From: Cryptomeria japonica
Taxonomy: Eukaryota; Streptophyta; Pinopsida; Cupressales; Cupressaceae
Direction of reading: 5' to 3'
Length of the DNA: 62,000 nucleotides
Assembly: GCF_030272615.1 (NCBI RefSeq)
Contig: NC_081411.1
Coordinates: forward strand, 837,858,136-837,920,135
Every line of letters begins with the position of its first letter. Positions within the stretch are counted from its first letter, which is position 1. Positions 11,616 to 23,089 of this stretch are shown in pieces. Below the pieces are notes generated by a model that ran no database searches, was not told where the DNA came from, and was given only the letters and a program-made list of their open reading frames with translations. Made by a program: the position numbers and the translations under genes.

Positions 11616-12487
11616 GAATGATGGTAGGATGGCTAGAAGAACACCCTTCTTCAAATCTTCCACAAAATTGTTCTTCAAAATATTCTTCTTCACTTCTATA
11701 TCCCATTTGCACAATTAAGATATTGGCCTTCTATATGAATCTCATGAAGGAGTTTTGGCTTTCTAGTTAACTTATTTATTAACTAGTCTTCATTAGTTTA
11801 CTAATTTGAAAGAAATTAGGAAAGGTCTAGTACCTTGTAGAGTCACTATAAAATTTTTAAAAGAAGATTGTGATTTACCTTCCTCTAAATGTGTTACTAG
11901 TATAGGGAGATCCTCTCTCCTCTACTTCCTTGATCTTCTTGAGACCTATTCATTCTTATAGTATGTAGTTCAGTTAATTCATTTATCATACTAAAAACCC
12001 CATCTTCATTATTTTCATCATTGATCTTTGAGAACAGATTCAAAAAAGTCATATTGTTTATAGAGATATATGTCTTCTTCTACTACACTCCTCCATGATA
12101 TTGCATTAGTCATGTAGACTAATTTAAGAATTGTGTTCTTACAAGAGCAATTTGAAGTGATGTGGCAAAGCTTGTTGCAAATATAGTAGATTATAGTTTT
12201 GGATCGAGGCTTGGGATACTTGCACTTGCAAAGGTAATTGTGTTCAGAGCATGAAAAAGATAATGATTAAAGGATCACTTACAAAAAAATGAGTTTGTAT
12301 TTTTTGTGAGAGTAATGCTTGTGAGTAAAGGGCTAGCAACCAAAGGGGCCAGTTTAAGGAAAGTAAGGATCACGAGACTTGTTTATTACTTAGTAAAATT
12401 TTGAATATATTTGTTCTGATTGATGAAATGAATTATTTCAATTTGAGCCATATCAATGAGATGAATCAAAGAACAAGTAGCAATAAT
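11616..12487. other. Unassigned AT-rich DNA
   Basis: I find no supported gene, RNA or repeat here. Confidence 0.5.
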
Positions 12488-12835
12488 TGTTGGTGTAATA
12501 GGGATATTACCTAGCTACTTCCACTATTAGGTCATTTTTATGCCTTATCATTTAAGTTTACTTAAGGTATACATAGGATACTTATCACTTTATGTCTCAT
12601 ATCATAAGATTAAGATACTTTCATAATCTTATGATATCCTACATGTCTCATCTTGACCTATATAATCAAGGGGTTCTATTTATAATATCATTCATTCATA
12701 TTGTAAACTTGCATTCATTTATAAGAATATAGTTTATTCGTGTCATATTGATATTCTCATTTTTTTGTGCTTTCCATTAGACCTCTAGATCTTGGGTGGC
12801 TATCTCCATAGTCAAATCTTAAAATATTTACCTTT
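12488..12835 (+). repeat. LTR-like segment
   Basis: The stretch begins TGTTGGTGTAATAGGG, has a TATA-like CTATATAATCAAGG near 12658, and then a T-rich tail with repeated CATTCATT, like the promoter and R/U5 part of a plant LTR. No partner LTR or PBS is visible. It may be a solo LTR; the right end is not defined. Confidence 0.4.
12599..12637. repeat. Perfect 13-bp inverted repeat
   Basis: ATATCATAAGATT (12599-12611) is mirrored as AATCTTATGATAT (12625-12637) across a 13-bp loop. It lies upstream of the TATA-like box of the LTR-like segment. Confidence 0.85.
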
Positions 12836-13161
12836 CTAGATTCTATAAAAGAAATGGTTTTATCAAGAATATCATATGGAATAGCTTCTAAATATTTGCA
12901 TTTGATAACAATATTGTTAGAGCATTTTTCTTTATAGGAAAATAATCTAAACTAGACTTTTTTTTTCAAGCTCAGACAAAACAAAGTAAGGTAGTACAAT
13001 AATCACTTTCTCTAAATTGAGATTTTTTGGCAAAATTTTCCAAAAAATTCTCTAAATTAGTCACATAAACATACTTTCTCACTATGTTCTCCTCCATATA
13101 ACCCCTTGGATCAAATAAGGGTATAATTCTGAATGCTCTCAAGTTATACATAGTAATATCT

Positions 13162-13620
13162 TTGTCACATTGTTTTGAGTTTCATATCTCATGGCAGTGG
13201 TTACTCTTATCATATGATTGCTATTGTGTAGATGGGTCCTTGAGCCCTGGTTTAATCCCATTTTTTTATCTATATCAAAGATATTCTTGGCATCCTCACT
13301 CAATGGCGATCAAGCTCTCCCTACCCAGATTAACCTATCTCTAAATTTGGAAAATGGGTGCAGAATTTTGAGTATGAGTACTCTTCGATTATTTGTCATG
13401 CTTGTAAGGAGAAAAATAAGGATGAAACTTTCCCTATTTCTCAGGAGATTCAAAATATTGATTCTAATCAAGGGAGTTCCCCTTTGGATTGTTCAAGGAT
13501 ATATAATGCTTTGGGTTCTAATGATGGATGTGCTAATGATATTATGTCCCTTCATTATCTCAAGAAAATAGGATTTGGAGAGACTTTGGATCAACTTTTT
13601 AAACCACCCTGATTTTAGGA
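13162..13620 (+). pseudogene. LINE ORF1-type fragment (degraded)
   Basis: Two overlapping frames together resemble the C-terminal half of plant LINE ORF1 proteins (DUF4283 plus zinc knuckle). One frame (13218-13571) has DQALPTQINLSL. After a frame change near 13345-13360 the other (13358-13612) has WVQNFEYEYSS and CHACKE. These match the pattern of a basic or acidic D..LP..I.L stretch, then W.Q..YE and C..C. The Gly-His and last Cys of the knuckle are absent. No ORF2 follows before element 1. The call rests on pattern memory only. Confidence 0.5.
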
Positions 13621-14490
13621 TGGTTCATTTTTGCTTTAGTTATTCTGCCTCTTGTTGTTTTGTTGTTTTGGAGCTGTTTTGTTTTGTTGTTTTGTTGGGA
13701 TTAATGCTTCATCTTTCTCTTTGCACAAGGGATCAGGGCCCTTTCAAAATCCCTTCTTATCTAATTAAAAACACTCAATGGTGATGGATCATTATAGTCC
13801 CCCCTCTATGCTTGGATTTAAAAATAGAATGAACTCTAATTACTTGTTTAATTCTAATAGAATATGACATTAGGGTACCTAGGTAGCACAAGAGGTTGTT
13901 CACTAAATTCTTCCACCTTAATGATAGGTAATGTTAAGGATTGAATGAAACAAACTCCTGTTCATGGATCACCTTCTTAGCCTCCTATGGAATTCATTCT
14001 TTGTATGGTCTACCATGACCATAATCAGGGTCTTAATAAATGTATTGGATACTCTCTATTATCAATAAGAGAGTTATCATAATATAGTCATGGTGAGTGG
14101 TTACAAATAAGATTAGTGGGTCCATAGTTCCCACTTGGTTTGTACTTAGAAACATTATCATTTCTTAGTTGTATGGAAACTACAAATTCATGCATCTAGG
14201 CAGCAATACACACTAGCTATTATATGATTCCACTAATGAGAAAAGCCTAGTCAATCTTTTAGTTTGTGGAATTAGTCATGTCCCTCATATAGAATATCTA
14301 TATATGGAGTATTCTTGCCTATAGATTACCTATTATTTTGCTTAATAATGCGATTATTTCACATACATCATAAAAGTGCACTTCTAATATGTTTGTGCAT
14401 CAATCTTGAAACCATATTTTTATTAACCAACCAATGATAAGAATTATCTTAAACATGCCTCTATATTTGAATCCCACTAGCTTTGATAAT
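13621..14490. other. Unassigned flank left of element 1
   Basis: No clear coding or repeat signal is seen. It may continue the LINE remnant. This is the left flank of the insertion site whose right flank was amplified at 31007-38000. Confidence 0.4.
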
Positions 14491-14495
14491 CAACC
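14491..14495. other. Target site duplication of element 1, left copy
   Basis: CAACC directly precedes the 5' LTR (TGTAGCGTCG). The same five bases follow the 3' LTR at 31007-31011. Confidence 0.9.
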
Positions 14496-14860
14496 TGTAG
14501 CGTCGTAAATTGTACGCACTTGCTAGGGTGGTACAATTTCACACCTAGTTTAGCACCTGCCTTGGTGCATTTTTCATTTTGCATTGCATTTCCCCTTAGC
14601 ACTTAATTAATTAAATTAATTAGGTCTAGGGTTCTATTTTATCATCTCCCATATCATAAAGTTGGGCCCTTTTCAATAAAGTGTGCCCCTTTCATTTTAT
14701 TCTTCCAATACATCATTTAATCAAAAACCCTACTTAGGTCCTATTTTGAACTTGGGGGCTTGACTTCGGGGGTCAAAACATCTCGAAATCACTTGTAACT
14801 TCGGGATTCTCTCTAAAATCATCATATCTGACGGCCCTGAAAATTTGGTGAAAAGTTGCC

Positions 14861-14896
14861 GGGACCATGGCGCCCGGAGTGCATACGGTCCCGGAC
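14861..14896. repeat. GC-rich dyad module in LTR of element 1
   Basis: GGGACCATGGCGCCCGG and CGGTCCCGG form an interrupted dyad in otherwise AT-rich DNA. The module with its flanks (AAAATTTGG before, GACATTTTT after) recurs at 29672-29706 and, diverged, at 21131-21162 and 21753-21790 in element 2. Confidence 0.8.
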
Positions 14897-15630
14897 ATTT
14901 TTCCTGAAATTTTAGGCGTGCGATCCAATCATAAAATAAAGCTTAACCCCAAGAAATTGGCGGGATATTCAATCTCTAGGTCGGCCAAAAGTTGGAATTA
15001 AAACCTAGGGTTTCATACATAAGAGCTCTCTTTCTTCATTAGAAAGGATCGAAATTTTGTTTTCAGGAACCTCATATGCAGTGAAAGAGTAGATCTTTGA
15101 AGACTTCAACAACATTCAACATCCATCCATCAAGCATCCATCAATTTCATTCATCCATTTAGGGCTTTGAAGACATTGAAGAGCAATAAGAGATCACCGA
15201 CTGAAGATTGGCTTGTACCCCTCCCTTGGGGTTGGGTATGATTTCATGTTGTTTTCATGTCTTTGTATAAGCCTCATTATATCATTTGTATTCATGCTTT
15301 AGATCACTTTGCATCTTGATTTGGAGCATTTACATTATCATTTACAAGCAATTAGGGTTTACTTTCTAGGTTGCTCTAGTTTGCTTACTTGCATTTTAGG
15401 ATCTTGCACACACACAAGGTCTGCACACACTACTTTTACAATACAACTTGGCTATTCGTGGAGGTGGAAACCACCAAAGTGGGGGTTTGACTAAGTTAAA
15501 ACCCTGTATAGCCACCCACCATACCTTTTCAGATATAAGTACAGGTTTTGGGATTTGGACGACGCCGCAAGTTGCAGATCCGATGGGAGCAGACTGAGAC
15601 AGAACAACACACCAAATTTCAGAGCAAAAG

Positions 15631-15723
15631 ACCAGGACAGAGGCATGGGGTGCCCTGGTCCTGCTAGGACAGGGCGTTGGGCACCCTGGTCCCTGGGACA
15701 GGGGCGCTGGGCGCCTTGGTCCT
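15631..15723. repeat. GC-rich minisatellite in 5' LTR, about 3 copies of 32 bp
   Basis: The repeat core is AGGACAGGGGCG followed by GGGCGCCCTGGTCC. Three diverged copies are present here and four in the 3' LTR (about 30441-30572). Each unit is itself close to a dyad. Confidence 0.88.
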
Positions 15724-16164
15724 TTTGTCAGACAGCAATTTTTAGCATTTCTGACAGTTTTCTAGGTTGTAAAATAGCGGTTTCAGGAGCAGTTTCAGGG
15801 GTAGAATCAGGATAGTGGCACCCACACCCCCGTCCCAAACATTTTCACTCAGATTTTAACTCTGGGTACACATCTGCATTCTTGTCTTGTCCTTGTGTTT
15901 ACAGCTTTCCATTGTTTAAGTTCAATCCTGCAATCTTGTTATTAGTTCATACTTGCACTTTGGGGTTAGGGATTGAACTTGCATCATTTTATCTTTCAAT
16001 TGCAACAAAGGAATAGAAATCCTAATAGGTAGCCCATGGCTCTCTCTTCCACAAGAAGAAGTAGCCAATTGTGTGATACCTCTAGGCTCTTTCGTATTCC
16101 ACAAGTGTGTGGTTGAAAGTGAGATTAGGGCATGTTTGCTTAGTGTCACTTTTTCTCCCACACA

Positions 16165-16185
16165 TTTTGGTGAACCCGACGTGAA
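16165..16185 (+). other. Primer binding site of element 1
   Basis: TGGTGAACCCGACGTG follows the LTR end by three bases. The identical string stands at the same place in element 2 (20743-20760), so the position is well supported. I do not assign the priming tRNA. Confidence 0.8.
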
Positions 16186-16508
16186 TTCCAATCTTCTCTA
16201 ATTCTGATTTATGTTTTCAAATTTGAGTGTTTATGCTATTTCAAAATCAAATTTGTATTTACAAGTTTTAATTTCTTGCAAGATTCAAAAATTTAGAGGA
16301 AATTTTTGCTAAAACCCTAATTTTTCAATTCAAAGTTGAACTTGTGGATAGCTTAATTGGGATCAATAATTTCAAATCTGATTTAGGAACTCATTTGAAT
16401 CATAAATTTAATTTTCTAAATCTACATTCTAAGTGCTTTCATTGGTTAAAATTAAACATTTCCTTCTACTTTGCATGTGTTATCATTTGAAAGAGGAAAA
16501 TTGTTGTC

Positions 16509-19500
16509 ATGATGCATTCATTTCATAGATGTGATAATGGGTTAGCTTCCCTTGTTTCAATTTTTCCTTCTCCTAAAGAACCTCCCCCCATCTATAACAA
16601 CTTTTTAGTGCCTAAAAGAGTTGCTCCCAATCCCTTTGAGACTCTCCCGTGCTCTAAGGATGAAGACTTTAAGAGTGATCTTGACAATTCTCCTAAAATG
16701 TGCCCTTCCTATTTAGCTATCCTAGAGGAAGAGAATGATATCATTAACACCTTTCTTAATGCCTCTCTAAGTGAAAAGGTATTTATGGACATTGACTTAT
16801 TTTCTCCTAAAGTTGGTCCTTCCAATGGGGGCATGTTAGTGCAGCAAGAGGTTATGAACACTTCTTTCAAAGATCTCCTTCCTAAGCATGAATCTTTGGA
16901 GAAATATGTCCATGTTCCTCCTAAAAAACACTCCCCTCATGAGGATCCTTTTGTGCAAGAGGATGATATTATCCCTCCATTTCCTAGTGATGGCATTTCC
17001 TTTTCCAACAAAATTCCCACTAGAGATGATGAATTAATGATAAATGCTTACCCTTCTCCTAAAGTTTGTCTTACCCATAAACATCCCTTAGAGAAAGAAG
17101 ATGAAATAATAGGCAATTTCCTTAATTCTCTCTCCCCTAAATATCATATTGAACATATTTTGAGGAAAGAGGATGAGTTTAACACATCTATTGATGCTCT
17201 CCCTCCTAAGAATAAGGAATTAATAAACAATGTTATCTCCTCTCTTGAAATTGACAATACTTCAAACATTCCTTTCAACCACTTCACTATTTGGGATGAA
17301 CTATTAGAAGAAGGTGTAGATTATTCTCTACCCCATGAGAGAACCCTAACCAAAGGGGATGAAATCAAGATTGAAAACTCCCTTGATATTTTCTTACCTT
17401 CCTTGAATCTCAATCATTCTCCCTCTAAAAATAAAGCATCTCCCTCTCCTCAACTTGGTTCTACTCATAGGGAAACCCTAGTTCAAAACAAGATGGTTAA
17501 TATCTCTTTCAAAGATCTCCCTCTCAAAAGTGAGACTTTAGAGAGTAATGTTGATCCTTCTCCTAGAGAGTTTATTCCCCATGTAGATCATTTGAGGATA
17601 GAGGATGATATGACCTTTCCTAGTATTACTTTTCCTACTAGAACATCAATGCCTACCTCTTGTCTCTCTCCTAAAATTGATTTAATCCGTGATAAGATTT
17701 TAGTGCAAGAGAAGACTATCAATAATTCTTCCAACACTTTTGTTCATTCCTCTAAACCATCTTCAATCAATTTGATACATGTGAATGAAACACCTAACAA
17801 ACCTCTCTTCACTATCCAAGGTGCTTGTCCTTCTCAAAATTCTCAACCTTTAAATAAGCCTATCTTAGTTGTTCAAGGTGGTTATGCTAATGATTCTTTT
17901 TGCACTCCTAACAAACCTATTATTACTGTGCAAGGAGGTTATTCTACTAAGAGCCCTTATGAGTATGCTAAGCAACTGACTAGAGAGAGTTATAATGCGG
18001 TTGCTCATACCTATAACACAAGAAACAATAGGCAACCTAATCCTCCTCCAGTTATCCCAACTTCACTTCCTCCTTCCCAACCTATTCTTCCGCAAGCTCC
18101 ACGTATTTCACAAATGCTTAGTAAGGACTATGATCTTATAGAACAACTTAAAACAACCCCTACTAAGATATCCCTTTGGGATTTGATCCAAACTTCTTCT
18201 GCTCATCATGGAATGTTACAATATGCCTTGAAAGATTTGAATGTTCCTCCACCTAATACATCTAGTAATATAGTGTCTTTGGTTAACTTTGTGATGAATC
18301 CTAAAGCTCAAATTGTGTTTACTCAAGATGAGTTGCCTACTAGTGAAATTCAACATCAATATGATCCCTTGATGATTGTGGTTATCATAAATGACACTGC
18401 TATAAGACGAACACTAGTAGATAATGGTTCTGGCCTTAATGTGTGTAGCATTAATCTATTGCATAACATGAATGTGGATACATCCCTTATTGAGCCTGAC
18501 TCTCATCCCATTCGAGGCTTTGATAATGTGGCTAAGTCTTCATTAGGTATTATCACCTTACCCATCACAATGGGACCTATTACTTTGCCTACTCCTATCC
18601 ATGTTATGTGGGGAAATCTAACATACAACTTGTTATTAGGGAGACCTTGGATTCACAGTATGCAAGCTGTCCCCTCCACATTGCATAGACAAGTTAAATT
18701 TATTTATAATAATAAGACATATACCTTGATAGGTGATACTAATTTTCAAGCTTGTTTGCAAACATCTACTTCCAAAGGGAGTTCTTCTAAGCCTTCCTCT
18801 TCTAGTGATGACTCGTTAAACAAGATACCTATAGATGAATCATCACCCTCTGATAATCAAAATTCTTTGGATGAGTCTGAAGTTCCTGAAGAAGATTTTT
18901 CTCAACTTGAATCTACACATGAAAAGGCTTTTGATCCTGAGAAGGTTCTCGTAGAAGACGATTGGGGATCTCTTGATTTTAATCCCACCTTTGTAGGTGA
19001 GTATAGGGTTCCTCCTAGAGAGCTTAAAATTAAAAAGAAGGAAGAAACTAGAGATCAATCAGTCTTACCTGAACCTATGAGCAATAATTTTGTGGCCGCT
19101 TCTCAAACTTCTTCTCCTCACACCTCTAATTCTGAAAAATTTAATTCTTTGTCTTATGAAAAACCACCTTTTCTTTCTGAAATGGCTAATCGTTATGGTC
19201 GTGGTTTTCACATTTTGGCTAAGAGTGGCTATAGTAGAAATGGTTGTGGCGCAAATGAACAAGGAATTAAAGTTCCTTTAGAACACAACATGCATGAATA
19301 TTCATTTGGACTTGGATATAATCTTTCTAAGCCCACCAAAGCATCTAAAAGACCATCTGTCAATGTGAATGCTATATTTAGTAGTGATGATGATCTCACT
19401 TCAACTAAATCATCTTCTACTTCTATCAACTCTCATTCCCCTCATAAGGAAATCTTGGCGATGAACAAATCTCTTTATGACTCCCCTCAAATTTCTAAAT

Positions 19501-19553
19501 CCACTTATGAGTCTTTATCTCCTATTCATCATAAAGTCCTTGTAGCGTCCTAA
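16509..19553 (+). CDS. Gag-like/protease/G-patch polyprotein of element 1, cut by element 2
   Basis: The frame runs 1014 codons from ATG at 16509. Residues 1-420 are acidic and Pro/Ser-rich with a loose repeat of the type SPK..x..H..L..EDE. Residues about 427-480 hold three NKPxxxxQGGY-like repeats. Residues about 540-560 (DLIEQLKTTPTKISLWDLI) are typical of the linker before the protease in Tat-type Gypsy elements. The aspartic protease follows, with TLVDNGSGLNV (Asp about 638) and LLGRPWIHSMQAVPS (about 708). Residues about 892-937 form a G-patch-like segment (GRGFHILAKSGYSRNGCG). I see no retrotrans_gag domain. The native frame ends at 19540. The last four codons come from the inserted LTR, and the frame resumes at 27306. 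Confidence 0.88.
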   Translation: MMHSFHRCDNGLASLVSIFPSPKEPPPIYNNFLVPKRVAPNPFETLPCSKDEDFKSDLDNSPKMCPSYLAILEEENDIINTFLNASLSEKVFMDIDLFSPKVGPSNGGMLVQQEVMNTSFKDLLPKHESLEKYVHVPPKKHSPHEDPFVQEDDIIPPFPSDGISFSNKIPTRDDELMINAYPSPKVCLTHKHPLEKEDEIIGNFLNSLSPKYHIEHILRKEDEFNTSIDALPPKNKELINNVISSLEIDNTSNIPFNHFTIWDELLEEGVDYSLPHERTLTKGDEIKIENSLDIFLPSLNLNHSPSKNKASPSPQLGSTHRETLVQNKMVNISFKDLPLKSETLESNVDPSPREFIPHVDHLRIEDDMTFPSITFPTRTSMPTSCLSPKIDLIRDKILVQEKTINNSSNTFVHSSKPSSINLIHVNETPNKPLFTIQGACPSQNSQPLNKPILVVQGGYANDSFCTPNKPIITVQGGYSTKSPYEYAKQLTRESYNAVAHTYNTRNNRQPNPPPVIPTSLPPSQPILPQAPRISQMLSKDYDLIEQLKTTPTKISLWDLIQTSSAHHGMLQYALKDLNVPPPNTSSNIVSLVNFVMNPKAQIVFTQDELPTSEIQHQYDPLMIVVIINDTAIRRTLVDNGSGLNVCSINLLHNMNVDTSLIEPDSHPIRGFDNVAKSSLGIITLPITMGPITLPTPIHVMWGNLTYNLLLGRPWIHSMQAVPSTLHRQVKFIYNNKTYTLIGDTNFQACLQTSTSKGSSSKPSSSSDDSLNKIPIDESSPSDNQNSLDESEVPEEDFSQLESTHEKAFDPEKVLVEDDWGSLDFNPTFVGEYRVPPRELKIKKKEETRDQSVLPEPMSNNFVAASQTSSPHTSNSEKFNSLSYEKPPFLSEMANRYGRGFHILAKSGYSRNGCGANEQGIKVPLEHNMHEYSFGLGYNLSKPTKASKRPSVNVNAIFSSDDDLTSTKSSSTSINSHSPHKEILAMNKSLYDSPQISKSTYESLSPIHHKVLVAS
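19536..19540. other. Target site duplication of element 2, left copy
   Basis: GTCCT directly precedes TGTAGCGTCC. The second copy is at 27306-27310. Confidence 0.93.
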
Positions 19554-20739
19554 AATTGTGACACTTGCAATTTCGACTGCATTTCGGTCTTCACGATGGC
19601 GACGCAACACGCAACCTGAATGGAGACCCCAAAACTTGCTCACGACACCAAAAACTGCATTTTTCAAGTACCCTGGCCTGAACCTCCTTGCACCCTGCTA
19701 TCCCGGGAGGTGGGACCAGAGCGCCCAGCGCCCTGGTCCCTGGGTCCTATTTTGGGCCCGGTCTCCTAAGGGGTCTCGGGTCTTTTTGTTTGCAATTTGG
19801 AAATTAACTTTCCTGGTCGGCCTAAGGTCGGGAAAATCAGTCTATCAGCCCTAATTGACAAGTATATAAACTACATTTTTCTCTCTCATTTGGGATGAGG
19901 AGGATATGTGTACAAAAGCGTGGAAACTATACTCAAGCATTCAAGCATTCAAGCATTCCTTTAAGCAATTGATCATTTCAAGTCTCCATTCAAGGCTAAG
20001 TGTTGCATTCAAGACAAGGATTCAACCATTGAAGAGGAGATCACATACTACTACAACATACAACTTACAACATCTAAACCTTCGCACATAAGGATACAAA
20101 CATCCTTAGAACAAGGTATTAGTACTTGTTTTACAGTCATTTACATTTACAGCTCTTGCTCATTTCTTGGTTAATTCCAAAACCGGGGTTTGACCTAAAG
20201 GCAAACCCCTAATCCCTAACCCCCCAATCGTCCTCACTTTTCTATGTGTAGGTTGCAGGTACGCGGCTGAGATTGAAGATCTGGAATCCTTGTGCAGAGA
20301 CGAACAGATCCCCCTTCGTTTCGCAGATTTTTCGGAGGACCGTGGCACCGGGCGCCATCGTCCTGACAACTTTTGCTCAAATTTGCAGGACAGCGCCATA
20401 TCGATATTTTACTGGTAATTCCAGGTCCGCAGCTTCATCCTATATCCCTATCTCAGTTTATAAAGCGAATCTTTGTCACTTTCTATGCATTCCTAGCTCA
20501 ATTCTTCTATGCACATTCTTTACAAAAGAGGGTAGCCTTGCTGTCATAACCCTTGAAACTCATTTAGCGTCCAATCTTGCATTGCGTGGGATTGGATCTT
20601 GTGGGTTTCAACCCCTTTTGAATGTAAAGTCTCTCCCCTAAGTGAAAACCATCGAATCCTAGTGAACCTCCCTTCTCTCTCCTTGGAGTTGGAAGAGGGG
20701 AGAGCAACTAGGGTTCGATCGCGATTTTTCCGCTTTACA
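19541..20739 (+). repeat. 5' LTR of element 2 (1199 bp)
   Basis: It starts TGTAGCGTCCTAAAATTG. A TATA box GTATATAAAC lies near 19862-19871, and a CAAGCATT triplicate (about 19936-19957) follows downstream. GC-rich dyads stand at 19711-19745 and 20334-20366. It ends CCGCTTTACA. Confidence 0.93.
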
Positions 20740-20760
20740 TTTTGGTGAACCCGACGTGAA
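20740..20760 (+). other. Primer binding site of element 2
   Basis: TGGTGAACCCGACGTG begins three bases after the LTR end and is identical to that of element 1. Confidence 0.82.
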
Positions 20761-21912
20761 CATCCTTTCTAATTTTTCATGCTTAAGATCTGAAAAAATT
20801 GATTACATTTCCATGTTTGATCTTTTGCAAAATTTTAGAGGTGATTGCATAAAAACCCTAAAATTTCTTTTTAGTAATTAAGCTTGTGAAATATTTAATT
20901 GTTAATGCTTGTTTCAGATCTGTCCTTCTATTACAAATTATCAATTCATATCTATGCTTTAATTTTGAAAATTAAGTGGTTAAGTGTCAAAACCCTAATT
21001 TTTGAAACCCTCTTGATCCAACCTTTATCCGACAATTTCACTGATCAAAACATCTCCAAATCAGCTGTAACTTTGGATTCCGCAATAAAATTACAATATC
21101 TTTCATCCCTGAAAATTTGGAAAAAAGTTGCGAGGACCGTGGTGCCGAGTGCCATCGTCCCCGACATTTTTTCCAAAATTTCAGGAGCGAGATCTTACTG
21201 TATTTTTTTGCTAAAATCCAAAATTTTGGTTGATTTTATCAATTTTAACACCTTCAAAATTATAGTCAAAGTTGGTCTTGTGATTGCTTGGATTAAGGCT
21301 TTTAAACATTCAAAAATCATTGAAACTGAAATTTTGTGTCAAAATTGTGTTCTTACTGTCCTAAATCTGAAAAGTGTGTTAACATTCATTAAAAATTTCA
21401 GTGCTTTATTCAAATTCTTGCATTTTATGACTTTTGAAATTAAGTGCTTAATTACAACAACTTTGATTTCCGATTTCAAAATTGAATTTTGCGTGAAATT
21501 GAGTCAATTTTTAAATTTCAAAATTTGCATTGCTCTTGACATTCCCTCTAAAATCATAAAATTCAAAATTTCAGTTTCCCTCTTTTTTTTTCAAAATTCA
21601 AATTTTGCATTTTTTGAAAATCTGGGTAGGGTTCAATTTTGAGATTGCAACTTTAATTTGACCTATCTACAGATCGTAAAATCACTCAATTTTTTTAGAT
21701 TGGCTTTAAAATCATCATACCTTTCATCCCTGCAAATTTCGAAAAAAGTTGCAAGGACCGTGTTGCACTCCGAGCGCCACGGTCCCAGACATTTTTTCCG
21801 AAATTTCGGGAGACTGTCGTGATTGCATTTAACAGCTTAAATCCAGAAGATTGGCTGATTTTACTGAAAATTGCTACCTCTAAAATCAAAATTTTCTCTC
21901 CTTCTCTAGTGC
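20761..21912 (+). other. Untranslated leader of element 2
   Basis: This AT-rich stretch with long runs of AAATTT-like words holds two copies of the GC-rich dyad module (21131-21162 and 21753-21790). Each sits in a homologous frame of about 130 bp that also exists in the LTR of element 1 (about 14778-14920). An open frame of 247 codons (20899-21642) is low-complexity and spans one module; I do not regard it as a gene. Confidence 0.7.
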
Positions 21913-23088
21913 ATGAGTTTTACAACAATAAGCCCTACTTACACTATTCCCATTAGACGAAGCCATAGAATTAAGTCCTTCCGAGGTTTAACTACTGAGG
22001 AGATGGGACCTAATTTGAATAGCCTTTTTAACGAGGACATGGGTAATTCCTCTAATCCTCCTAATGATGAAGAAGCTCTACATGAGGTTTCTGAAGAACA
22101 ACTTTCGAAATTGGATAACCAATTTGACGATTTTCGACAATGGATGTCTCAAGAATACCCTGATAGTCAAGCTCTTCCTTTAATTGAGGGTCTAAAACGT
22201 ATGCTTCAAAGTGATAAGAATGGAATTGATATTTTGCGTGGTATTTCACACATTATGGATTCGAACGTGATGCCTATGAAGAGTTGTGCTGAGACTTTAG
22301 GTTATACACAACCTCCTACACAAGTCAATCATTCTATTCCTTTGATGACTTCTATTGCTAGCATACCTACCTTTACATCAAACATAATGGCTACTTCTAC
22401 ACAAGACATTCCTCCTGTGATCACTAGTCATGAGGGCAATCCTTCCTTTTCAATTAACCCTCTTCCTTCATTCAATCTGACTTCTTCATTCATTCCTTCA
22501 ATGAGTGTTCCTATTACATCTTCACAAATGAACATAACGCAAGGGGGCAATTCGTTTAACCATTCCATTCCTCCTTGTAGTGTTCCTCCTGTCCAATCAT
22601 CTCCTATGACTAATTATCATAGGGTCCCACCACCTTACTCTTTACCTTCTTTCAATAACATAACACCTCCATCTCAATCTAACACATCTAATATGAACCC
22701 TTCGACTAAAGCGACCATTAACAATCTTGCACAAACTGTCTCTTCTTTACAGCAACAAATTGCCTCTATGAATCAATCTAAGTTTAGTGTGCCCACATTT
22801 GATGTTGCGAGCCCACTTTCTCTTGACATTGTTCGAGCTATCCCTCCTAAACATGTTGAAATCCCGCATTTGGAGCTTTATAATGGTAAAGGAGATCCTC
22901 TAACACATGTTAAGACTTTTCAAACAATTTGTACTGATTTTGCTTATGACCCAAGGTTGCTTGCAAAACTATTCACTAAAACATTAAGAGACAAAGCCCT
23001 ACAATGGCATTGCTCGTTGCCTTCCTATTCTATTACTTCTTTCGAACAACTTGCAAATGCTTTCATTCAACAATTTCAAACAATATAA
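21913..23088 (+). pseudogene. Gag of element 2, N-terminal part (frameshifted)
   Basis: The frame runs 391 codons from ATG at 21913. It has a polar, Pro/Ser/Thr-rich middle, then a short coiled-coil stretch (NLAQTVSSLQQQIASM, about 270-286). The start of a retrotrans_gag domain follows at about residue 310 (HVEIPHLELYNGKGDPLTHV, ALQWHCSLPSYSI). The domain breaks off at 23088 and continues in the overlapping -1 frame. The simplest explanation is loss of one A in the A-run at 23078-23080. No classical slippery heptamer is in frame there, so programmed frameshifting is unlikely. Confidence 0.88.
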
Positions 23089-23089
23089 G

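Larger units (their letters stand above)
14496..16164 (+). repeat. 5' LTR of element 1 (1669 bp)
   Basis: It begins TGTAGCGTCGTAAATTG and ends CTCCCACACA. It aligns to 29305-31006 with scattered changes and a copy-number difference in an internal minisatellite (15631-15723). A GC-rich dyad, GGGACCATGGCGCCCGG then GGTCCCGG, lies at 14861-14893. Small frames such as 15309-15494 recur in every copy of this LTR and are not taken as genes. Confidence 0.93.

Noticed and set aside
13575-13784. Hydrophobic 69-codon frame after the LINE fragment
   Set aside because: It arises from TTTTGTTGTTTTG-rich DNA and shows no family pattern.
19065-19429. Arg- and Ile-rich minus-strand frames inside the element 1 ORF
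   Set aside because: These are antisense shadows of the plus-strand polyprotein.
20899-21642. 247-codon plus-strand frame in the leader of element 2
   Set aside because: Low-complexity Phe/Ile/Lys sequence that spans a GC dyad module shared with noncoding LTR DNA; no domain is visible.
23004-23088. Programmed -1 frameshift between the Gag frames of element 2
   Set aside because: There is no X XXY YYZ heptamer in phase and no clear downstream structure. A single-base loss in an A-run explains it.
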